Assembly: GCF_001570965.1 (NCBI RefSeq)
Contig: NZ_BCSR01000002.1
Coordinates: 88,680 to 152,679, forward strand
Source of the DNA: Janibacter corallicola NBRC 107790
Lineage (GTDB): Bacteria > Actinomycetota > Actinomycetes > Actinomycetales > Dermatophilaceae
Length of the DNA: 64,000 bases
Direction of reading: 5' to 3'
In this document: piece by piece, positions 59,146-64,000 of the stretch
Position numbering within the stretch: the first letter of the stretch is position 1
Layout of the letters: each line of letters begins with the position of its first letter
Translations under genes and position numbers: made by a program
Notes under the pieces: model-generated
Database searches by the model: none
Seen by the model: only the letters and a program-made list of their open reading frames with translations
Told to the model about the DNA's origin: nothing

Positions 59146-59919
59146 GTGGCACGAGCCAAGAAGGCGGCGATCATCGCCGTTGCGAACCAGAAGGGCGGCG
59201 TCGCCAAGACGACGTCCGTGGCGTCCATCGGAGCGGCCCTGGCCGAGCTGGGGAGACGGGTGCTGCTCGTGGACCTGGACCCGCAGGCCTCGCTGACCTT
59301 CAGCCTCGGGATCGACCCCGACGCGGTGGAGGTCTCGGTCAACGAGATCGTCCTCGGGCAGGCGGAGGTCGAGGAGGCGCTGCTCGAGGCCGGTGAGGGC
59401 ATCGACCTGCTGCCGGCGACGATCGACCTCGCCGGCGCGGAGGCCCAGGTGCTCACCCGTCCCGGCCGGGAGTTCATCCTCCAGTCGGCCCTGGCGGACG
59501 CGCGCGCGGACTACGACGTCATCCTCCTGGACTGCAGCCCCAGTCTCGGGGTGCTCACCCTCGCCGCGCTGACCGCCGCGACCGGGCTCATCGTGCCGAT
59601 GCAGGCCGAGATGCTCAGCCACCGTGGTGTCGGGCAGCTGCTCGACACCGTCAAGGACGTCAAGAAGCTGCTCAACAAGAAGCTCAAGGTCATCGGCATC
59701 CTGCCGACGATGTACGACGGTCGCTCCAACCACTCCCGCGAGGTGCTCGAGGACCTCGGCACGCGGTACCAGCTGCCGGTGCTCTCCCCGCCGATCCCGC
59801 GGACGGTGCGCTTCGCCGAGGCCCCGGCCGCGGGGCGCTCCATCCTCGAGACCGCCCGGTCCAGCAAGGGGGCCGCGGCCTATCGCGAGGTCACCGAGGA
59901 GATCCTCGCGGCGTTGTAG
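59146..59919 (+). CDS. orphan ParA-family ATPase
   Basis: A 257-residue ParA/Soj/MinD-type ATPase. The deviant Walker A is KGGVAKTT (15-23 region; Ala replaces the usual Gly before Lys), switch I LVDLDPQASL and Walker B VILLDCSPSLG. No parB or binding protein is adjacent, so it is not a plasmid partition cassette. Mycobacteria have a similar gene next to a DEAD-box helicase, as here. Target of positioning unknown. The start is GTG; a CCCGGTG lies immediately before, without a clear Shine-Dalgarno. Confidence 0.9.
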   Translation: MARAKKAAIIAVANQKGGVAKTTSVASIGAALAELGRRVLLVDLDPQASLTFSLGIDPDAVEVSVNEIVLGQAEVEEALLEAGEGIDLLPATIDLAGAEAQVLTRPGREFILQSALADARADYDVILLDCSPSLGVLTLAALTAATGLIVPMQAEMLSHRGVGQLLDTVKDVKKLLNKKLKVIGILPTMYDGRSNHSREVLEDLGTRYQLPVLSPPIPRTVRFAEAPAAGRSILETARSSKGAAAYREVTEEILAAL

Positions 59920-59934
59920 GGCACGCTCGACAAG

Positions 59935-59985
59935 AGAAACCGCCCCTTGGCAGGAGTTTCACACTCGTGCCGAGGGGCGGTTTCT
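59935..59985. terminator. bidirectional terminator between parA and the DEAD-box helicase
   Basis: An 18-bp stem with one G-U wobble (59935-59952 and 59968-59985) and a 15-base loop, 16 bases after the ParA stop. The complementary strand reads AGAAACCGCC on both ends, giving a T-run on each strand (TTTCT), so it can serve both convergent genes. Confidence 0.88.
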
Positions 59986-60025
59986 CGGGTCACCCGGAAA
60001 TCGTGGGGCGCGTGGGGGCGCTGGC

Positions 60026-61519
60026 TCAGGCGTTCCCCTGCTGCTGGGTCCGCTGGCCCCCGCGGGTGCGGCGCCGGTTGCGCCGACGGCGCGGTCGGTC
60101 CTGGCTGCGCTCCTGGCCGCGCTCCTGACCGCCACGACCGCCGGAGTGGTGACTGCCACGGCCGCCACCCTGACCGCGGCCACCCTGGCGACGGCCGCTG
60201 TGGGCCCCGGTCTCGCCGAGGTCCTCGACCTGCTCCGCGTCCAGGCCCGCGCGGGTGCGCTTGGAGCGCGGCAGCCGGCCCTTGGTCCCCTCGGGGATGT
60301 TCAGGTCGGTGAAGAGGTGCGGGCTGGAGGAGTAGGTCTCCACCGGCTCGGGGATGCCCAGGTCGAGCGCCTTGTTGATCATCGCCCACTTGGTGGCGTC
60401 GTCCCAGTCGACGAAGGTGACGGCGATGCCGGTGTTGCCCGCGCGACCGGTGCGTCCGATGCGGTGGACGTAGGTCTTCTCGTCGTCGGGGCACTGGTAG
60501 TTGATGACGTGGGTGACGTCGTCGACGTCGATGCCGCGTGCCGCGACGTCGGTGGCGACGAGGACGTCGACCTTGCCGTTGCGGAAGGCCCGCAGCGCCT
60601 GCTCGCGGGCCCCCTGCCCGAGGTCACCGTGGATGGCCGCGGCCGCGAAGCCACGGTCGGCCAGCTCGTCGGCGACCTTGGCGGCCGTGCGCTTGGTGCG
60701 CGAGAAGATGATCGTGCGGCCCCGGCCCTCGGCCTGCAGGATGCGCGCGAGCATCTCGACCTTGTCCATCGCGTGGGCGCGGTAGATCAGCTGCTCGGTC
60801 GCCGCGACGGTGTGCGCGTTGTGGTCGCCGTCCTCGCTCATGGCCCGGATGTGGGTCGGCTGGGTCATGTACCGGCGGGCCAGCGCGACGATCGCCGCGG
60901 GCATCGTCGCGGAGAAGAGCATCGTGTGGCGCGACGGGGAGGTCATCGCCATGATCTTCTCCACGTCCGGCAGGAAGCCCAGGTCGAGCATCTCGTCGGC
61001 CTCGTCCAGGACGATCGTCTTGGCCGCCGACAGGTCGAGGTACTTCTGCTGGGCCAGGTCGATGAGACGGCCGGGGGTGCCGACGACGACGTGCACGCCC
61101 TGCTGCAGCGCCTCGATCTGCGGCTCGTAGGCGCGGCCGCCGTAGACGGTGAGGACCTTGATGCCCCGCTTCTTGCCGGCGCGCTGGAGGTCGGTCGCGA
61201 CCTGGCTGGCCAGCTCACGGGTGGGCGCGACCGCCAGTGCCTGCGGCCGGCGGTCCTCGCTCCCCGTGTCGATGCGGTTGAGCATCGGGATGCCGAAGCC
61301 CAGCGTCTTGCCGGTCCCCGTCTTGGCCTGACCGATGATGTCGTGCGCGCCGAGCGCGACCGGCAGGGTCATCGCCTGGATGGGGAAGGGGTGGGTGATC
61401 CCGTGCTCTTCGAGCGCCTCGACGATCAGGGGGTCGATGTCGAAGTCACGGAAGCGCCGCTGCTCGGTCTCGGGGGCTTCCGTGGTTTCGGTCGTGGGTG
61501 TACTCGTGTCTGCGGTCAT
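60026..61519 (-). CDS. DEAD-box RNA helicase (RhlE-like)
   Basis: A 497-residue helicase. Q motif FPIQAMTLP; motif I AKTGTGKT; Ia PTRELASQV; Ib TPGRL; II DEAD; III SATM; V ATDVAARGID; VI HRIGRTGRAG. A basic Gly/Arg/Gln-rich tail of about 80 residues, with RGG-like repeats, follows the helicase core, as in many actinobacterial RhlE proteins. It unwinds RNA in ribosome assembly and cold adaptation. The 212-base upstream region it shares with the divergent ferritin-like gene could include a long 5' leader. Confidence 0.95.
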   Translation of the reverse strand: MTADTSTPTTETTEAPETEQRRFRDFDIDPLIVEALEEHGITHPFPIQAMTLPVALGAHDIIGQAKTGTGKTLGFGIPMLNRIDTGSEDRRPQALAVAPTRELASQVATDLQRAGKKRGIKVLTVYGGRAYEPQIEALQQGVHVVVGTPGRLIDLAQQKYLDLSAAKTIVLDEADEMLDLGFLPDVEKIMAMTSPSRHTMLFSATMPAAIVALARRYMTQPTHIRAMSEDGDHNAHTVAATEQLIYRAHAMDKVEMLARILQAEGRGRTIIFSRTKRTAAKVADELADRGFAAAAIHGDLGQGAREQALRAFRNGKVDVLVATDVAARGIDVDDVTHVINYQCPDDEKTYVHRIGRTGRAGNTGIAVTFVDWDDATKWAMINKALDLGIPEPVETYSSSPHLFTDLNIPEGTKGRLPRSKRTRAGLDAEQVEDLGETGAHSGRRQGGRGQGGGRGSHHSGGRGGQERGQERSQDRPRRRRNRRRTRGGQRTQQQGNA

Positions 61520-61731
61520 GTTCTCTCGATCAGCATCGACGGCGCGAAACACGCCGTGGTGGACGGGCCGATCGGAGGACAGTCAAGTGCGGTCAGCCTG
61601 CGTGGGCGACCGTCCGGATTTCGCTCCGGCGCTTACGAGGATGCCGACCGGGCACCGCTGGTCACCTCCATGGTACCCGCCGGTCAGGTGCAGCACCCAA
61701 ATGCGTGCTCCGGAGTCGATATCCTCGCCAC

Positions 61732-62433
61732 ATGAGCGATGCCCCCGACAGCCCCACCCCAGCGACCATCGGGCCCCGCGAGCTCGAGGGGACGATCGAC
61801 CTGCTCGGGGTCATCGCCTACGGCGCGATCAAGGGCTTCACGAGCATCGCGGCGGATGCGGAGATGGCCAGGGACCTGGACCTCAAGCGCGCGCTCGCCG
61901 GGATGGCGGCCAAGGAGTTCCGCGGCCACGAGCTGCTCGTGGACCACATCGGCGAGCTCGGCGGGACGCCGACCGAGGCGATGGAGCCCTTCCGGGAGGC
62001 CTTCGACGCCTACCACGACCGCACCCGCCCCCGGGACCTGCTCGAGGGGCTGGTCAAGGCCTACATCGGGGACGGCATCGCCTCGGACTTCTACCTGGAG
62101 ACCGCGCAGTACGTGCGCCCCGGCACCGCGGCGATCATCCAGCAGGCCACGGCCGACCACCGGGACGTCGACGTCATCGTCGCGGCGGTGCGTCGGGGCA
62201 TCGAGGCGGACTCGCGCCGGGCCGGGCCGCTGGCGCTGTGGGGCCGGCGCCTCATGGGGGAGGCGCTCACCCAGGGCCAGGTGGTGGCCAGCCGGCGGGA
62301 GACGCTCGGTGACCTGGTCCTCGGGCGCAGCCACGATCGCCCGGGCGCGACCATCGAGGAGATCGGTGAGCTGATGCAGCGCCTCACCGACCAGCACCAG
62401 GTGCGGATGCGCCGGCTCGGGCTGGCTCCGTGA
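61732..62433 (+). CDS. ferritin-like fold protein
   Basis: A 233-residue helical protein with the ferritin-like/MiaE-like pattern. The sequences AADAEMARDLDLKRALAGMAAKEFRGHELL and VRPGTAAIIQQATADHRDVDVIV carry ExxH-type ligand candidates. Function is uncharacterised; tRNA hydroxylase activity is known only for distant MiaE proteins. An orthologue lies beside rhlE in mycobacteria, so this is a conserved actinobacterial neighbour. It converges on the GlsB/YeaQ gene. Confidence 0.8.
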   Translation: MSDAPDSPTPATIGPRELEGTIDLLGVIAYGAIKGFTSIAADAEMARDLDLKRALAGMAAKEFRGHELLVDHIGELGGTPTEAMEPFREAFDAYHDRTRPRDLLEGLVKAYIGDGIASDFYLETAQYVRPGTAAIIQQATADHRDVDVIVAAVRRGIEADSRRAGPLALWGRRLMGEALTQGQVVASRRETLGDLVLGRSHDRPGATIEEIGELMQRLTDQHQVRMRRLGLAP

Positions 62434-62436
62434 CGG

Positions 62437-62706
62437 TCAGTCCTCCGTGCGCCCGACGATGAGGCCGTAGACGACGATGAGGATCGCGGCGGCGACGATG
62501 CCCAGGAGGAAGGCGATCCAGTCCAGCCCCAGGATCCTGCTGGACCCGTCGGAGAACGTGGTGTGCGCCCAGGAGCCGATGAGCGACCCGAGGACGCCGA
62601 GGACGACGGTCACGACGGTGGAGATGGACTGCTTGCCGGGCAGCACGAGACGCGCGAGGGCACCGATGACGGCCCCGACGATGATCGTGGCGACGACGGT
62701 CCACAT
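62437..62706 (-). CDS. GlsB/YeaQ/YmgE family small membrane protein
   Basis: An 89-residue protein with three membrane segments (VVATIIVGAVIGALARLVLP, TVVTVVLGVLGSLIGSWA, AFLLGIVAAAILIVVYGLIVG). It has the family's GALARL and GVLGSLIG glycine motifs. Formerly called transglycosylase-associated proteins; the role is unknown and no enzymatic site is present. Stress-induced in other bacteria. Confidence 0.88.
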   Translation of the reverse strand: MWTVVATIIVGAVIGALARLVLPGKQSISTVVTVVLGVLGSLIGSWAHTTFSDGSSRILGLDWIAFLLGIVAAAILIVVYGLIVGRTED

Positions 62707-62721
62707 GACCGACGGGCGGGC

Positions 62722-62940
62722 TCAGACCCCGAAGCCCACGCGTCCGCGGCTCGGCTCGCCCACCTCGACGTAGCCCAGTGCGCCACCGGGGACGAGGACG
62801 CGGCGGCCCTTGGTGTCGGTGAGCACCAGCGGCTTGCCCTCGAGTGCGGTGTGGACCGCGGCCTCGATCTCCTCCTCGGTGCCGCTCGCGTCGACGACGA
62901 TCTCGCGGGCGACGTTCTGGACGCCGATCTTGACCTCCAC
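62722..62940 (-). CDS. DUF3107 domain protein
   Basis: A 72-residue protein starting VEVKIGVQNVAREIVVDASG, an exact DUF3107 pattern, and ending GRRVLVPGGALGYVEVGEPSRGRVGFGV. The GTG start has AAGGAG five bases upstream; a longer reading frame from ATG 62976 exists but is less likely. Function unknown. It is one of the most conserved small proteins in actinobacteria and neighbours a TetR gene in mycobacteria too. Confidence 0.9.
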   Translation of the reverse strand: MEVKIGVQNVAREIVVDASGTEEEIEAAVHTALEGKPLVLTDTKGRRVLVPGGALGYVEVGEPSRGRVGFGV

Positions 62941-62980
62941 GGTCACTCCTTCCGGACGGGTGCTGGCGAGAGCCATCGTG

Positions 62981-63631
62981 TCACTCCCCGTCCCCGTCGG
63001 TCCCGGCAGGGTCCTTGGTCCGGTCGACGGGGAAGGCCCCGATCCCGCGCCACGCCAGGTGGCCGGCGACCTCGGCGGCGACCTCCTTCGGGAAGGCCGC
63101 CCCGTGGGCGAGCCACACCCGCGCCATGACCTGCGCGGCCCCGGCCATCGCGATACCGAGCATCTCCGCCAGCTGCGGGGCCAGCACGGTGTCCTCGGCG
63201 ATCCGCTGGGCGATGGCGTCACCGAGCTGGGCCTCGAGGGCGTCCAGCCGATGGCGCACGGACGGGTCGTTCGTCAGGTCCGACTCGTAGATCAGGCGGA
63301 AGGCGCCCCCTTCGTCCGCGACGAAGTCGAAGAAGGCCGCCACCGTCGCGTAGACGCGCTCCTCGTGGCCCGGGGAGGAGTCCAGCGCCTCCAGGACGAG
63401 CGACTCGAGGTGGTCGCACTGGGTCTCCAGCAGCGCGAGGTAGAGCTCGAGCTTGCCGGGGAAGTGCTGGTAGAGCACCGGCTTGGAGACGCCCGCCTCG
63501 GCGGCGATGTCCTCCATCGCCGCCGCGTGGTAGCCCTTGGCCACGAAGACGGACAGGGCTGCTTCGAGCAGCTGCGCCCGGCGCTGGGCGCGGGGCATCC
63601 GCTGGACGCGGCCGGCGGTGGTGGGGCTCAT
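62981..63631 (-). CDS. TetR family transcriptional regulator
   Basis: A 216-residue TetR regulator. The helix-turn-helix is AMEDIAAEAGVSKPVLYQHFPGK (residues about 38-60), followed by a TetR_C ligand domain. The ATG was chosen for its GGAAGGA site; a GTG 15 codons upstream is possible. The target is unknown. It is divergent from the helicase gene and lies upstream of DUF3107 on the same strand, an arrangement conserved in mycobacteria. An imperfect repeat TACCGAGTGGTA around 63694-63705 may be its operator (weak). Confidence 0.9.
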   Translation of the reverse strand: MSPTTAGRVQRMPRAQRRAQLLEAALSVFVAKGYHAAAMEDIAAEAGVSKPVLYQHFPGKLELYLALLETQCDHLESLVLEALDSSPGHEERVYATVAAFFDFVADEGGAFRLIYESDLTNDPSVRHRLDALEAQLGDAIAQRIAEDTVLAPQLAEMLGIAMAGAAQVMARVWLAHGAAFPKEVAAEVAGHLAWRGIGAFPVDRTKDPAGTDGDGE

Positions 63632-63756
63632 GGGGGTCCTTCCGGGACGTGCGAGGGCGTCGGTGTCGTGGCTCACACGATCCTACCGAGTGGTACCGAC
63701 GACCATCCCGGTCCGGGGGTGGCTGCGTTGTCGGTGGCTGGTGGTGGGATGGGCAC

Positions 63757-64000
63757 GTGACCGAGCAGGAACCAGCAGTCGCACTCCGCCGCAGGACCAC
63801 CGCCGCGGAGGTGCCCCGTCATGACCTCGATGCGGACCAGGCCGCCGCGGTGGCCGCCCGTGGCGACCTGCTGCGCGTGCTCGGCGGGCCGGGCACCGGC
63901 AAGTCGAGTGTGGCGGTGGCCGCGGTCCTGGACCGGGTGGCGAAGGGGGAGTGCCTCCCCTCCGAGGTGCTCCTCGTCGCCGCGACCCGCCTGTCGGCGG
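63757..64000 (+). CDS. UvrD/Rep-type ATP-dependent DNA helicase, N-terminus (truncated by window end)
   Basis: 81 codons of a gene that continues beyond the window. The translated start has LDADQAAAVAARGDLLRVLGGPGTGKSSVAVAAV: a Q-like motif followed by Walker A GPGTGKS, as in UvrD-like superfamily 1 helicases. In mycobacteria the adnA/adnB helicase-nuclease genes lie near the same TetR-DUF3107 pair, so an Adn subunit is likely. The GTG start and lack of an upstream site leave a small uncertainty. Confidence 0.8.
   Translation, partial: MTEQEPAVALRRRTTAAEVPRHDLDADQAAAVAARGDLLRVLGGPGTGKSSVAVAAVLDRVAKGECLPSEVLLVAATRLSA

Noticed and set aside
59146..59919. A plasmid or phage partition module
   Set aside because: ParA stands without ParB or parS-like repeats and lies in a conserved chromosomal neighbourhood.

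Overview
This is chromosomal DNA from a high-GC actinobacterium (about 70% G+C by eye). The markers are a mycothiol-type deacetylase (mshB), a sigE-htrA-tatB cluster, actinobacterial DapD, DUF3117 and DUF3107 proteins, a ferritin-like protein and many GTG starts. Gene order and protein style suggest Micrococcales, perhaps the Intrasporangiaceae/Dermatophilaceae; that placement is inference. I see no rRNA, tRNA, CRISPR array, transposase or phage gene. Coding density is very high and no gene-free stretch exceeds 300 bases.

Layout. 0-3 kb: a dCMP-deaminase-like enzyme, a tandem universal stress protein, an alpha/beta hydrolase and a pirin. 3.4-9.3 kb: a five-gene peptide ABC importer operon (lipoprotein, two permeases, two ATPases) ending in a strong terminator. 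9.4-31 kb: a housekeeping block with an order familiar from Mycobacterium: typA, mshB, flavin reductase, VanW protein, ferredoxin, dapC, gltA, dapD, dapE, LOG protein, DivIVA-like protein, DUF3117, O-methyltransferase, sigE, htrA, tatB, mrp, DUF1003, MgtE_N/CBS protein. The anti-sigma gene rseA, which sits between sigE and htrA in mycobacteria, is absent here. 31-39 kb: a carbon-assimilation module with a Chloroflexus-like malyl-CoA/methylmalyl-CoA lyase, a second CitE-like lyase, an acyl-CoA dehydrogenase of the type linked to the ethylmalonyl-CoA pathway, an enoyl-CoA hydratase and mesaconyl-CoA hydratase. An L,D-transpeptidase, a stress protein and a PIG-L deacetylase are interleaved. 39-41 kb: aminopeptidase P and a small membrane protein.

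41.2-58.1 kb is the most interesting part: an apparently complete aerobic benzoyl-CoA (box) pathway. Benzoate-CoA ligase makes benzoyl-CoA; BoxB epoxidises it; BoxC opens the ring to 3,4-dehydroadipyl-CoA semialdehyde plus formate; a BoxD-type dehydrogenase oxidises the aldehyde; an enoyl-CoA hydratase, a 3-hydroxyacyl-CoA dehydrogenase and a 3-oxoadipyl-CoA thiolase finish to succinyl-CoA and acetyl-CoA. No fused BoxA reductase is present. A thioredoxin-reductase-like ferredoxin:NADP reductase and a separate 7Fe ferredoxin sit where BoxA would be expected. The regulator is a PaaX-type protein, and repeated CTACAT/ATGTAG half-sites lie at the boxB, boxC and livG promoter regions. Two Liv-type ABC ATPases, a GNAT protein, an amidohydrolase, a gamma-carbonic-anhydrase-like protein and a DUF6158 protein are embedded without an assigned role.

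58.2-64 kb: a second conserved actinobacterial block: PHP phosphatase, orphan ParA, DEAD-box helicase, ferritin-like protein, GlsB/YeaQ protein, DUF3107, a TetR regulator and the start of a UvrD-like (Adn-type) helicase cut by the window end. Across the whole window the 9-mer CGAAGGGGG or its complement occurs 32 times by my hand count, far above the roughly two expected from composition.
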